A stretch of 64,000 nucleotides of DNA, taken from Thiovibrio frasassiensis. Lineage in GTDB: Bacteria > Desulfobacterota > Desulfobulbia > Desulfobulbales > Desulfurivibrionaceae. The stretch spans positions 1,951,530-2,015,529 of the forward strand of contig NZ_JAPHEH010000001.1 of NCBI RefSeq assembly GCF_029607905.1, given 5' to 3'. Numbering within the stretch: position 1 is the stretch's first letter; each line of letters starts with the position of its first letter. A program made the position numbers and the translations under genes. Of the stretch, positions 8,622 through 17,211 are shown in pieces. Under the pieces are notes generated by a model, which saw nothing but the letters and a program-made list of their open reading frames with translations, searched no databases and had not been told where the DNA came from.

Positions 8622-9380
8622 ATGAAAGTCCATTTCTTGGGGGTTGGCGAAGCCTGTGACCCGGAACACTGTAACACCTCGCTTCTGGTTTTAAGCGGGA
8701 GCAAAAATCATTATATCCTACTTGACTGCGGATTTACCACCCCCCATCGATATTTTAAAGATTGTTCCGATCCGGAGCAGCTTGAGGCCCTGTGGATTTC
8801 GCATTTTCACGGCGATCATTTTTTCGGGGTTCCCTTGCTGCTCCTTCGCTTTTGGGAGATGGGGCGGACCCGTCCGCTGCTGCTTGTCGGGCCCTCTGGC
8901 TTGCAGGAGAAAGTTGAAATGGCCCTTGACTTGGCGTATCCTGGATTTGGTAGAAAATTGCGTTATGCCGTGCAATATCTGGTGGTAGCCGAGGGGGACT
9001 CTTTTACGGCGGCAGGCTTTGCCTGGCAGACCGCGGCAATGGACCACTCCCAGCCTTGCCTTGCCGTCAGGCTGACAAGCGAAGGGAAGTCATTGTTGTA
9101 CAGTGGTGACGGCCGGTGTACCGGCCCGGTGGCTGACTTGGCGCGGGGATGTGATTTAATTATTCAGGAGACGTACCGTGTTTCCGGGGAGACTCCCGGG
9201 CATGGGAGCGTTGCCGGGAGCCTTGCTCTTGCCAGGCAGGCCGGCTGTCTTAAGCTGGCGCTGGTGCATATCGGGCGTCTTGAGCGGGAAGGGGCGGCGG
9301 AAAAACTGCGGAAGCTGTGTCCACAGGGAGAAGTGTTGGCGGTGTTGCTGCCGGAAGCGGGTGAGACCTTAGTGTTGTAA
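8622..9380 (+). CDS. Metallo-beta-lactamase fold hydrolase, RNase Z-like
   Basis: 252 residues. It begins with MKVHFLGVGEAC and has the metal-binding motif HFHGDH near residue 66, a later DHS, the SGDGR strand (Asp ligand) and a C-terminal LVHIGR (His ligand). The layout resembles RNase Z / arylsulfatase-type MBL proteins, which hydrolyse phosphodiesters or esters with two zinc ions. The exosite arm of true tRNase Z is not evident, so the substrate is uncertain. Divergent from the thioredoxin gene and 31 bases upstream of a permease gene. Confidence 0.78.
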   Translation: MKVHFLGVGEACDPEHCNTSLLVLSGSKNHYILLDCGFTTPHRYFKDCSDPEQLEALWISHFHGDHFFGVPLLLLRFWEMGRTRPLLLVGPSGLQEKVEMALDLAYPGFGRKLRYAVQYLVVAEGDSFTAAGFAWQTAAMDHSQPCLAVRLTSEGKSLLYSGDGRCTGPVADLARGCDLIIQETYRVSGETPGHGSVAGSLALARQAGCLKLALVHIGRLEREGAAEKLRKLCPQGEVLAVLLPEAGETLVL

Positions 9381-9411
9381 TATCGGGATGGATACAATCA
9401 GGAGTGGGTAA

Positions 9412-10494
9412 ATGGAGCAGATGGAACAGATGGAGCCGGAAGCGCAGAAGGCTGCAGTGCGAAGGTATGGCCCCCAGGAGATTGCTGCCTGGCTGGTGAT
9501 CGTGGTGCTGGTTACCCTCATCGTGAAAACCCTTTCTTTTATTTTTATTCCCCTGAGTGTGGCGGTTCTCGTTTTTTTTGCGGTGGGCATGCCCATGGAG
9601 TTTCTTCGGCGGTTTGGGGTGCCCGGCTGGCTTCGCATCCTGCTGGTCGTTTCTTTCATCCTTGATGCATTGTACTGGGTTGGCGGGTTGTTGCAGGCGA
9701 ATATCATGGAGTTTGTCGGTCAGCTCCCTGTCTTTACGCAGAAGCTGTCCGAGTATGCCGCCATTGAATTGCAATCGTATGGGGTAACCGCCGAGCAGGG
9801 AAAGGAGATTCTGGATGCTTTTGTCGGCAATATGGATGGGAAGAAGATGGAGCCGTTGGGTTCGTTTCTTCATGCTGCCGGCGGTTCTTTTTTTCAGTTT
9901 ATCGGCAATCTTGTTTGGGTGGTGCTGTTCCTTATTTTTATGTTGGCCGAAAGGGATGGCATGGAAAATCGGCTGCACAATGCCTTTGGCCAGAGGCGCG
10001 CTGAAAAGATCATCAAGGTCGGGGGGAGGATCAGTCAGTCAATCGAAGAGTATCTTGGCCTGAAAACCTTGATCAGTCTCCTTGCCGGGGTGCTTACCTC
10101 TCTGGCGCTTTGGTTGTTTGGTGTCCAGTTCGCGTTGCTTTGGGGGGTTCTTGCTTTCCTGTTGAACTTTATACCCAATGTCGGGGCGCTCCTCGCCACG
10201 GTCCCTCCGGTGCTTATGGCCCTGTTCCAGTCCGGCTCCCCAGGCTTCGCCCTACTCGCGGCCAGCGTCCTTGTCGCCATTCATTTTGTCGTGGGAAATT
10301 ATCTGGAACCAAAGATCATGGGACGTGGTCTTAATCTCAGTCCCCTGGTGGTACTCTTCGCCCTTATTTTCTGGGGCTGGATGTGGGGCGGGGTCGGCAT
10401 GCTGCTGGCGGTTCCCTTAACCGCGGCGTTTAATATCGCCATGGAAGAGTATGATCCGTCCATGCCCCTGGCGAAAATGATCAGCGCGGAATAA
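9412..10494 (+). CDS. AI-2E family transporter (PerM/TqsA-like permease)
   Basis: 360 residues; ATG 9412 is preceded by AGGAG seven bases upstream, which picks the first of three in-frame ATGs in the MEQMEQMEPE repeat. It has the family's two N-terminal membrane segments, a soluble loop of about 110 residues, then about five more membrane segments including the conserved LNFIPNVGALLATVPP stretch. Members export small molecules or act as Na+(Li+)/H+ antiporters; actual autoinducer-2 export is proven for few of them. The substrate here is unknown. Confidence 0.85.
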   Translation: MEQMEQMEPEAQKAAVRRYGPQEIAAWLVIVVLVTLIVKTLSFIFIPLSVAVLVFFAVGMPMEFLRRFGVPGWLRILLVVSFILDALYWVGGLLQANIMEFVGQLPVFTQKLSEYAAIELQSYGVTAEQGKEILDAFVGNMDGKKMEPLGSFLHAAGGSFFQFIGNLVWVVLFLIFMLAERDGMENRLHNAFGQRRAEKIIKVGGRISQSIEEYLGLKTLISLLAGVLTSLALWLFGVQFALLWGVLAFLLNFIPNVGALLATVPPVLMALFQSGSPGFALLAASVLVAIHFVVGNYLEPKIMGRGLNLSPLVVLFALIFWGWMWGGVGMLLAVPLTAAFNIAMEEYDPSMPLAKMISAE

Positions 10495-10570
10495 TGACTT
10501 TTTGGGGGAGAATGCTTAAACGTTTTAAACGTCTGTCTCGAACTTTCAATTTTTAGAGCAAGGAGAAATT

Positions 10571-11287
10571 ATGTACAGCAGTGACAATGGCAGAACAATG
10601 GTTATTGATCAGTCCCGCTCCCAGGCGGCAACCCTTTTCCTGGCCAAGGTTTTCAATTGGATGGCCATTGGCCTGGCTCTTACCGGGGTTACCGCCTTGG
10701 TGGTCGCCAGTACTCCGGCCCTGCAGCAGGCCATTCTCGGGAACAAGATCGTGTTTTACGGCTTGATTTTCGGGGAACTTGGCATGGTAATCTATCTCTC
10801 CGCCAGGATCGAACAGATGTCGGCCCGCATGGCGACCAATCTTTTTCTCGGCTATTCCATCTTGAACGGGGCGACCATTTCCGCCATCCTCCTCCTCTAT
10901 ACTGGCGCTTCTGTTGCCACCACTTTCTTTGTCGCGGGCGGGATGTTCGTTACCATGGCGGTCTACGGCACGGTGACCAAAAAAGATCTTACCAGCATGG
11001 GGTCCTTTCTCTTCATGGGACTGGTGGGGATGATCATCGCCTCGGTGGTGAATATCTTTCTCGGCAGTTCCATGGTTTCCTGGGTGGTGTCCGCCATCGG
11101 CGTGATTGTTTTTACCGGCCTCACCGCCTATGACGTACAGAAAATCACCCGGATCGGTTCCGGCGGGATCATGGAAAACGGTCAGGCGGCGATCCAGAAG
11201 GGTGCAATCATGGGGGCTTTGGCCCTGTATCTTGATTTCGTGAATCTCTTTCTCATGCTGTTGAGGTTCCTGGGAGATCGCCGCTAA
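10571..11287 (+). CDS. Bax inhibitor-1 / YccA family membrane protein
   Basis: 238 residues with about seven membrane segments and the family signature TAYDVQKI near residue 185. ATG 10571 follows AAGGAGAAATT, a strong ribosome-binding site. Bacterial members behave as pH-sensitive calcium leak channels (BsYetJ) or bind the FtsH protease (E. coli YccA). An SPFH/NfeD set, also linked to membrane-protein quality control, lies about 30 kb away. The gene is closed by a strong terminator just downstream. Confidence 0.88.
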   Translation: MYSSDNGRTMVIDQSRSQAATLFLAKVFNWMAIGLALTGVTALVVASTPALQQAILGNKIVFYGLIFGELGMVIYLSARIEQMSARMATNLFLGYSILNGATISAILLLYTGASVATTFFVAGGMFVTMAVYGTVTKKDLTSMGSFLFMGLVGMIIASVVNIFLGSSMVSWVVSAIGVIVFTGLTAYDVQKITRIGSGGIMENGQAAIQKGAIMGALALYLDFVNLFLMLLRFLGDRR

Positions 11288-11312
11288 CTCCGGCGTTGCA
11301 TCCTGCGATAGG

Positions 11313-11350
11313 AAAAAGCGATTGTCCGGGGCGACAATCGCTTTTTTTTT
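11313..11350 (+). terminator. Rho-independent terminator after the Bax inhibitor-1 gene
   Basis: Perfect 9-bp stem GCGATTGTC / GACAATCGC (11318-11326 and 11333-11341) with a six-base loop, followed by nine T residues. Confidence 0.93.
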
Positions 11351-11459
11351 CGATTTGAATCTCTCCCCCGTTCTGCGGTACATTAATAATCCGATTGCCT
11401 GTGGCTTGGGCTTGCACAGAACAAGAAGGAAATTACTTTTACCCGAGAGGAGAATATTT

Positions 11460-11624
11460 ATGCGGAATGGAACAAATATATGGTCGCGCGGGGTGAAAAT
11501 AGCCACCGTGCTGGTATGCGTGGCAGTATTTATGGGCGCCGTGGGTTGCGCGAGTCAGACCGGGGAGACAGCCCCCAAGAAACCCGGGGGCGGCTGCCTC
11601 AGCTTTTTGCAGTTGTTTTCATAA
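11460..11624 (+). CDS. Tiny lipoprotein
   Basis: 54 residues from ATG 11460, preceded by GAGAGGAGAATATTT. A signal sequence of about 30 residues (positively charged start, hydrophobic core) ends in the lipobox AVGC. The mature part is only about 24 residues and carries a PKKPGGGC segment with a second cysteine. It is set off by a terminator on each side, so it is probably a single-gene unit. In position and size it resembles the small entericidin/Lpp-like lipoproteins, but I recognise no family. Confidence 0.7.
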   Translation: MRNGTNIWSRGVKIATVLVCVAVFMGAVGCASQTGETAPKKPGGGCLSFLQLFS

Positions 11625-11650
11625 TCACACTTTCCTGACCTCGGGAAGAC

Positions 11651-11689
11651 AAAAAAATCCGGCCGGAGAGTTCCGCGCCGGATTTTTTT
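11651..11689. terminator. Bidirectional terminator between convergent genes
   Basis: Perfect 13-bp inverted repeat AAAAAAATCCGGC (11651-11663) and GCCGGATTTTTTT (11677-11689). It gives a T-tract on both strands and serves the tiny lipoprotein gene (plus) and the anchored unknown protein (minus). Confidence 0.92.
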
Positions 11690-11716
11690 ATGCGCTTCGC
11701 CAAAAAAAGAACAGGT

Positions 11717-12661
11717 TTATTGTGTGGAGACAGTCGCGGCGTTCTTCGCTCCGTACCGGGCAAGGTATTTGTCCCGCAGCAGGATGAGGCGGGCCAGATA
11801 GGTGTCCCGTCCGGTGAGGTTGGAGGTGTTTTTCATCTCGTCGAGCAGGGAATCCACCGAGGGTCTGATGTCGATGCCGTGGCGGTTCAGGGAGGCGTCG
11901 TTGGCCCGGTCAAGGACCAGGATCGAATAATATTTTCCCAGCAGCCGCACCCGAGAATCCCGCCGGTACAGATAGGACTGCCCGCCAAGGGTGTTGAGAA
12001 AAAAGCCCGCATATTCGTAGAGCCCGCGGAGGGGTAGGCGAATCGCGGTCTTGGAAGGCTCGCATTTGGGAGCAAGCTCAGACCAGCGATAGAACAGGGC
12101 CATGGCGGATTCCACCGAATCGTTTTCCTGGGTGAGAATTTCCTTGATGAGCGCGACATCATTTTTTCCAAGGACGCGGTAGAGGTGGGCGGTGTTGCGG
12201 AGAATGGAAGTGAGGCTTTCCCGCTCCCTTGCGACCACCGGCGGTTTAGCCATGAGTTTGTCGATGCGCAGGGTGAAATACCTTTGGCTGCCGTCCTTGA
12301 GCTGTCGGGCGCCGATATAATCCGCATTATCCAGGGAACTGAAAAACGAGGCGATTTCTTCCTCTGTCTGTTCACAGGCGGAGGCAGTGTTCGTCTGGGG
12401 CTCAGTCGGTCCCTGCGTCTGGTTCGAAGGCGTGTCTTTGGTTGTATGGGGCTCAGCAACGGGTGGGGTGGCCGGGGGCGTGACTGCTGTGGTGGAAGGC
12501 AGATCAGTCATTGGCGCTGCGGGCTTAGGGGGAGGTGTTTGCTCCGGTCCCCTGAAGAAATACCAGCCGGCGGAAAGACCGAGAACCGCAAGGATTATAA
12601 TGGTGATGCTGAGTGGGGAAACAGCTTTTTTGGGGGCACCAGGCTTATTCGGTTGGCTCAT
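11717..12661 (-). CDS. Membrane-anchored protein of unknown function with Pro/Thr-rich linker
   Basis: 314 residues. A cytoplasmic N-terminus of about 17 residues (MSQPNKPGAPKKA) is followed by one membrane segment at about 18-36. Next comes a Pro/Thr-rich linker to about residue 95, then an all-helical domain of about 215 residues outside the membrane. Only one Cys begins the domain and another lies mid-domain. No catalytic motif is visible and I do not recognise the family. The layout suits a periplasmic domain held at the inner membrane. It stands alone between a terminator and the AAA/VWA pair, 142 bases from the latter. Confidence 0.72.
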   Translation of the reverse strand: MSQPNKPGAPKKAVSPLSITIIILAVLGLSAGWYFFRGPEQTPPPKPAAPMTDLPSTTAVTPPATPPVAEPHTTKDTPSNQTQGPTEPQTNTASACEQTEEEIASFFSSLDNADYIGARQLKDGSQRYFTLRIDKLMAKPPVVARERESLTSILRNTAHLYRVLGKNDVALIKEILTQENDSVESAMALFYRWSELAPKCEPSKTAIRLPLRGLYEYAGFFLNTLGGQSYLYRRDSRVRLLGKYYSILVLDRANDASLNRHGIDIRPSVDSLLDEMKNTSNLTGRDTYLARLILLRDKYLARYGAKNAATVSTQ

Positions 12662-12803
12662 GTTGTCTCGCTACCAGGATATGTTGCGGCAAGGGAACGC
12701 CAAGAAAATTTAAGTCTATCGCAGGGAGGTTGCGAGGTCAAATAAAAATCGGGAGGTTGCCGGCCGGAGGCTTATCAGTAGAGCCAGTGAAAATGTAGGT
12801 TTG

Positions 12804-15149
12804 TCAGGAGGTAAGCCCACGGTAGATCTCGGGAATGCGGCTGGGGAGTTTCTTGACCTCGTCGATGCAGATATAATTCACCTCCCCGTACATGTGGGGG
12901 AGATAGGCGTGCGCCTGTTTGTCAATGGTGATGCAGAATGGATGCACCCCCTGCGCCTTGGCTTCAATTAAGGCATGGCGGGTATCTTCAATGGCGTAAT
13001 CCCCTTTGTAGTCATCATAATCCTCGGGCTTGCCATCGGAAAGGGTGATAAGGAGTCGGATTCTGGCGTCGTCCTTGGCGAGGAGAGTGGTGAGATGCCT
13101 GATGGGCGGTCCCATCCGGGTATATTCCTGGGGAGCGATGGCGGCGATCCTTCCCTTCACCTCTTCACTGTAGGGTTCGGCAAGATCCTTGATCTGAAAG
13201 AGTTCGGAGCGCGTACGGCGCATGCCGGAGAATCCGTAGATGCCGTAAGTGTCCCCCAAGACTTGAAGGGCTTCGCACATCAGGATCAATGATTCTTTGA
13301 TGGCGGTATTCACCCAGCCTTCGGTCGAGGAGGACATGTCGACGAGGAAGAGGACGCTGATGTTGCGTTTGTCGCGGCAGAGCCGGATAAAAAGTTCCTC
13401 CGAGGGGGAAAGGCCTGCCTTGATGTCGGCAAGGGTTTCGATGAGGGCGTCAATATCGATTTCGTCCCCGTCTTTCTGGCGTCGGACAAAGCGTTCCTGA
13501 TTCCGCATCATTTCGAACTGTCGTTTGAGCTGGGCCAGGTGGCCTCGGTACTTCTCCAGGGTGTTGCCGACAAAGGTGCCCGTGACCGGGATAATTTTTT
13601 TGACAAGAAGAGAGCACCAGTTTTTGCGGAATCCGGAGCGTCGGTAGTCCCATTCGTCATAGATGAAGAGGTCTGTCCCGCTGAGCGGATCACCCTCTTG
13701 CGGAGGGGGGGAGTTTCCCTGGGCCAGCGCCTTGCCCGCCGACTGCATGGCGCTCGAGATGTACTGGCTCGGGATCTGGCCGAGATCATCGACGATTTCC
13801 CTGGCCATTTTCCTGAGTTCGTCGGGGAGTTCGATGTGGCTATCGTTGATGGTGATGAAGTCAAGGGTTTCCTCTCCTTGCCGCTCGCTCTCCATCGTTG
13901 CTTTTCCTGTTTTCTCAGGCAGGATGATCGCTGCGTTCTGGCCATCAAGCTCGGGAAAAACAGTGTCCGGCACCTCGTTCCCCTCGTTTTCGGCAGGGAT
14001 GTCTTGGTTCGTCTGTGCCGCAATGATGGCGGCAAGTGCCGCGACGAATTGCTCCTTGGCTGCCGCTCTTTTCTTCTGCTTGGCCGCCATCACCTCTGCC
14101 GGCCGCAGTATTCCCTGAAAGATGATGGGCAGGCAGGGCTTTTCTGCCTGGGCATAGAACGCGTCATAGGCGTTGCTGACAAAAAAAGCGGAGTCGCGGC
14201 TGGTCGTGTCCTCTTGGAATAAGGCGCTAAAAAGGTCGGTTATGGCTGGTGGCGCAGCAAGTGAGGGGGCGTGGCTCTGTTGGGCGGCATGGTGGAGAAT
14301 GGTTCTTTGCAGCTCTTCCGTGGAGCATCCGGCGGTGAGGGGGATTTTTTGGGCAAGGGCCTGGAAGAGGGGCCCGCTTTCCCGCATAAGCCCGGGAAGT
14401 CTCTTTGCGAGAAAGGCGGTGGCCCGGGCTGTCTCGCCAAGGTGAAAAAGATGGGAGGCAAGGGGCGGGGCCGGGAAGCGATTGAGGAACTCGCTCAGGC
14501 TTTCAAGTGGGGGCAAGCCGGTATGGTACTGTTGAGGCGCGGAGGATATCTCCGGGCGGGACTCTGGAAGATGGAGCGAAAAGGTGCCAATGGCGGTAAA
14601 CGCCCATTGAAAGGAGACCATGAGTTTGTAAAGCAGGAAATTGTCGCTCCGCTTCGGAAAAACGGCGATTCTGGGGGGGAGATAGATTGATGCGGTGTCC
14701 GTGTATAACTCGGCTCCTGTGAGCAGTTCGAGAGGGTGTCCGGCCAGTCCGGTTGCATAGGGCTGCAACCTGCCGGTAATCTCGGGAAAGCTGATGCCGG
14801 TTTCGCCGCGAACCGTGCAAAGAAATGTTTCCTCCACCCGCTCCAGGAGCGGCCTGGCCTGATGGAGTCCTCCGGACTCATAGGCAGCGAGAATGGCCTT
14901 GGCCCAATCGCTAAGCTGGGAGTGGGGCAGGCAGGTCAAGGCATGCGGGACCGCATGGAGAAAGTTGTTGCACAGGGCATGGCTCACCGGCCAGATAACG
15001 GTAATCTGCCGGAAGATTTCGTTCAGCGCTCCATCGGGCAGGCCGTGTAAGGGCTCAATAATCTCTTCGATTTCCCAGTCGTTCAGAATATCCGGCAGGA
15101 CCGCTTGGGCAAACCTGAGTGTGAGTCCGTGTGTGTCCAGAACAATCAC
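12804..15149 (-). CDS. VWA-domain protein, NorD/CbbO-like partner of the MoxR ATPase
   Basis: About 781 residues from GTG 15149, seven bases past the upstream stop; an ATG at 15209 would overlap that gene by 53 bases and encode a stretch unlike the rest. The first 500 residues are helical and variable. The C-terminal 200 residues form a von Willebrand A domain with the MIDAS motif DMSSS (DxSxS), a Thr in the TRMGPP loop and a late Asp (TLSDGKPED). In CbbO and NorD such proteins dock the AAA motor onto a metalloenzyme. No rubisco, NO reductase or other client gene lies in this window, so the target is unknown. Confidence 0.82.
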   Translation of the reverse strand: MIVLDTHGLTLRFAQAVLPDILNDWEIEEIIEPLHGLPDGALNEIFRQITVIWPVSHALCNNFLHAVPHALTCLPHSQLSDWAKAILAAYESGGLHQARPLLERVEETFLCTVRGETGISFPEITGRLQPYATGLAGHPLELLTGAELYTDTASIYLPPRIAVFPKRSDNFLLYKLMVSFQWAFTAIGTFSLHLPESRPEISSAPQQYHTGLPPLESLSEFLNRFPAPPLASHLFHLGETARATAFLAKRLPGLMRESGPLFQALAQKIPLTAGCSTEELQRTILHHAAQQSHAPSLAAPPAITDLFSALFQEDTTSRDSAFFVSNAYDAFYAQAEKPCLPIIFQGILRPAEVMAAKQKKRAAAKEQFVAALAAIIAAQTNQDIPAENEGNEVPDTVFPELDGQNAAIILPEKTGKATMESERQGEETLDFITINDSHIELPDELRKMAREIVDDLGQIPSQYISSAMQSAGKALAQGNSPPPQEGDPLSGTDLFIYDEWDYRRSGFRKNWCSLLVKKIIPVTGTFVGNTLEKYRGHLAQLKRQFEMMRNQERFVRRQKDGDEIDIDALIETLADIKAGLSPSEELFIRLCRDKRNISVLFLVDMSSSTEGWVNTAIKESLILMCEALQVLGDTYGIYGFSGMRRTRSELFQIKDLAEPYSEEVKGRIAAIAPQEYTRMGPPIRHLTTLLAKDDARIRLLITLSDGKPEDYDDYKGDYAIEDTRHALIEAKAQGVHPFCITIDKQAHAYLPHMYGEVNYICIDEVKKLPSRIPEIYRGLTS

Positions 15150-15156
15150 CTTGGCT

Positions 15157-15963
15157 TCAAAAGAGAGAGTTAGACATCTCCTCGAGGGCTGCCAGCATTT
15201 CGTGGTCATCGGTCAGGGTTTCCGTGATCGCGGCCTTGCAGGCAGTGCGCGGGGGGATGTTGCTTTTGATGAGTTTCCCGGCATGGATCAAGAGCCGGGT
15301 GCTGGCCCCCTCCTGCAGGCCTGAGTCTTTCAGGCTTCTGGTCATGGCGGCCAACCGGACAAGTTTCAAGGCAAGCTGGTGCTCGATGCCGGATTCTTCT
15401 TGGACAATACTTGCCTCAAGCTCCGGCGTTGGGTAGTTGAATTCAAAGGAAACGAAACGCTGCCGGGTGGACTGCTTGAGGTCCTTGAGCACACTCTGGT
15501 AGCCAGGGTTATACGAGATGGCCAGCATGAATTCAGGCGGTGCGCTGAGGGTTTCCCCGAGTTTCTCAATGGGCAGTTCCCGGCGGTCATCGGCAAGGGG
15601 ATGGATGACCACGGTGGTGTCTTTCCGGGCTTCCACGATTTCGTCAAGATAGCAGATGGCGCCGGCCCGTATAGCCGTGGTGAGGGGGCCATCCATCCAG
15701 ACCGCTTCTCCACCCTTGATGAGAAAACGACCGACAAGGTCACTGGTGGAAAGATCGTCATGGCAGGAAACGGTGATGAGCGGGCGCGCAAGTTCCCAGG
15801 CCAGTCGTTGCATGAACCGGGTTTTGCCGCAGCCGGTAGGGCCTTTTAGCAGTATCGGCAGACGGTTATGGTATGCGGTCTTGGCGATGAGCAGTTCATT
15901 CGCCTGTTCCAGGTAGAATGGTTTTTCGGTAATCATATGCTCTGTCATAGCGATGTGTTTCAT
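15157..15963 (-). CDS. MoxR-family AAA+ ATPase, NorQ/CbbQ-like
   Basis: 268 residues from ATG 15963, with AGGAGG nine bases upstream; longer in-frame starts lack a ribosome-binding site. Walker A is GPTGCGKT near residue 42 and Walker B is ICYLDEI near 105. The C-terminal CbbQ/NirQ/NorQ-type helical lid is present. These hexameric chaperone motors, with a VWA partner, insert metals into or reactivate enzymes (rubisco, NO reductase, gas vesicle proteins). The VWA gene follows directly, so the two are almost certainly a functional pair. Confidence 0.88.
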   Translation of the reverse strand: MKHIAMTEHMITEKPFYLEQANELLIAKTAYHNRLPILLKGPTGCGKTRFMQRLAWELARPLITVSCHDDLSTSDLVGRFLIKGGEAVWMDGPLTTAIRAGAICYLDEIVEARKDTTVVIHPLADDRRELPIEKLGETLSAPPEFMLAISYNPGYQSVLKDLKQSTRQRFVSFEFNYPTPELEASIVQEESGIEHQLALKLVRLAAMTRSLKDSGLQEGASTRLLIHAGKLIKSNIPPRTACKAAITETLTDDHEMLAALEEMSNSLF

Positions 15964-16156
15964 CGTTCTGTTCCTCCTTGATAAAAAAAAGAATAAGGAC
16001 GGTTCGCGCTGCAAGCAAATGAAAATCCGGCGTCAGGACAAAATAACTTGCCGCTGGCAGCCGGCAAGGGTAGGAATGACAAATACACTCGTGATATCCC
16101 CATGGGGAATCAAACAAAGATTCTTTTTTTTTCTGAGTTGGGGTAGGACGGGAAAT

Positions 16157-16708
16157 ATGGTCACAGGAGCAGGGGAAACGGTAGTGAAAAAACGGAAATG
16201 GTATGAGAAATACCTGCCATTTGTGGCCAGAAGTCCGGAGATGCAATTGCGCTGGCTTGAATCTGCTTTTAGGAAAGGGGTTCTGACTCCCAATGAAATT
16301 ACCCCATACATCAAGCTGTTTATGGCGCCGGACGGGGAAGGAAATCTGGCAAGGGTGCGCGGTCTGCTGCACTCATTGAACGGCAGCGGGATTGAGAAAA
16401 TGTTGGGGGCTGCTGATATCTATGACGTGCCAGATCTTTTCCGATGTATTGCCGAGCCCACGGTTTTTCAGGCGGTTGTCGCCATCAGCAAGGTGCCCCC
16501 GCCCTATGAAAAAGCGCCGCAGTTGGTGGTAGATAAGGTTTTTCAGGCGGTGTATGACTGCTCCGAAGAACTTTTGGCTCAGGCGGCGGCGAGGGTGGCG
16601 GAAAATGCGGAAAGGCCCGCCCATTTTCAGGAGGCCTATGAGCGATTCAAGGAGATCAAGGAGGACGAGAAGTTGTTGAGTGCTCTGTATCCCAAAGCAA
16701 TACTGTAA
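16157..16708 (+). CDS. Hypothetical helical protein
   Basis: 183 residues from ATG 16157 (AGGA eight bases upstream). A GTG at 16184 with AGGGG before it is an equally good start and would give a 174-residue protein beginning MKKRKWYEKYL. Sequence is helix-rich and soluble, with an RSPEMQLRWLESAF segment near the start; Cys residues are few and no motif is visible. I do not recognise it. It is divergent from the AAA/VWA pair across about 190 bases containing a 12-bp palindrome (16097-16108), and convergent with the PxxKW gene. Confidence 0.6.
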   Translation: MVTGAGETVVKKRKWYEKYLPFVARSPEMQLRWLESAFRKGVLTPNEITPYIKLFMAPDGEGNLARVRGLLHSLNGSGIEKMLGAADIYDVPDLFRCIAEPTVFQAVVAISKVPPPYEKAPQLVVDKVFQAVYDCSEELLAQAAARVAENAERPAHFQEAYERFKEIKEDEKLLSALYPKAIL

Positions 16709-16738
16709 TTGCACTCTATTTGCTTCTGCGCAATCCAC

Positions 16739-16773
16739 AAAAAAAGGCCTTTCCGGATACGGAAAGGCCTTTT
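16739..16773. terminator. Bidirectional terminator between hypothetical gene and PxxKW gene
   Basis: 12-bp perfect stem AAAGGCCTTTCC / GGAAAGGCCTTT with loop GGATAC. An A-run of seven on the left gives the minus-strand T-tract; on the plus strand the T-run is short. Confidence 0.85.
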
Positions 16774-16794
16774 AAGTTTTGTAATGAAAGAAAG

Positions 16795-17061
16795 TTATTT
16801 CTTTTTGCCAGCCGTGGCTGCGCGTTTTGATGCCTTCAAGGGGTTGATCTTGAGGGTGGAGACGCTGATCTCATGTTTCACATGGGTTGCAAAATTGCAA
16901 AGCCCCAGACGCCATTTGGCTTCCGGCATAGTGTAGGTTGAGCAATATTTTGCTGACTCGACCTCAACCATGCGCTCGCAACCTTCACATTTGTCGATGA
17001 TCTGCTGAAACTTGCCAGTGGTGTATTTGCTGGTCATATCTTTGGGAGCCGCTTTTGCCAT
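16795..17061 (-). CDS. PxxKW-family cysteine-rich small protein
   Basis: 88 residues from ATG 17061, selected by GGAGG six bases upstream. It carries four Cys in a C-x2-C-x12-C ... C pattern (CEGCERM, YCSTY, LCNFATH) and the name-giving PEAKW. The C-terminal tail is Lys/Ala-rich (KASKRAATAGKKK). The family is found mainly in sulfate- and metal-reducing Desulfobacterota. Its function is unknown; the Cys set suggests zinc or iron binding. A consensus-like promoter lies upstream on the same strand, so it is probably transcribed alone. Confidence 0.82.
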   Translation of the reverse strand: MAKAAPKDMTSKYTTGKFQQIIDKCEGCERMVEVESAKYCSTYTMPEAKWRLGLCNFATHVKHEISVSTLKINPLKASKRAATAGKKK

Positions 17062-17182
17062 TGTCATCCTCCGAATGAAACCCATATCGGGAATCGCGTT
17101 CATCCCTGGTCGGGGTGCTGTTGGTTGGGGGTAGTCAGGATGGTGCCGCAAACCAAGGCAACATCTCAGTAATGAATCAGCT

Positions 17183-17211
17183 TATTTAAAGTATCCCACC
17201 TGGTGTGTCAA
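17183..17211 (-). promoter_or_regulatory. Sigma-70-type promoter for the PxxKW gene
   Basis: On the minus strand a perfect TTGACA (17206-17211) is followed after 16-17 bases by TTAAAT/TAAATA (17183-17189). The PxxKW start is about 120 bases downstream. It lies in the 321-base gap between PxxKW and pilC. The rest of that gap is AT-rich and holds no gene that I can support. Confidence 0.55.

Noticed and set aside
12662-12803. Terminator or promoter between the anchored unknown protein and the VWA gene
   Set aside because: No clean hairpin with a T-tract and no -35/-10 pair could be seen.
16097-16108. 12-bp palindrome TCCCCATGGGGA in the gap before the hypothetical gene
   Set aside because: A single perfect dyad without a second copy or family match is too little to call an operator.
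15953-16156. N-terminal extension of the hypothetical protein to 15953
   Set aside because: It would run into the divergent AAA gene start, and its Lys/Phe-rich translation does not look coding.
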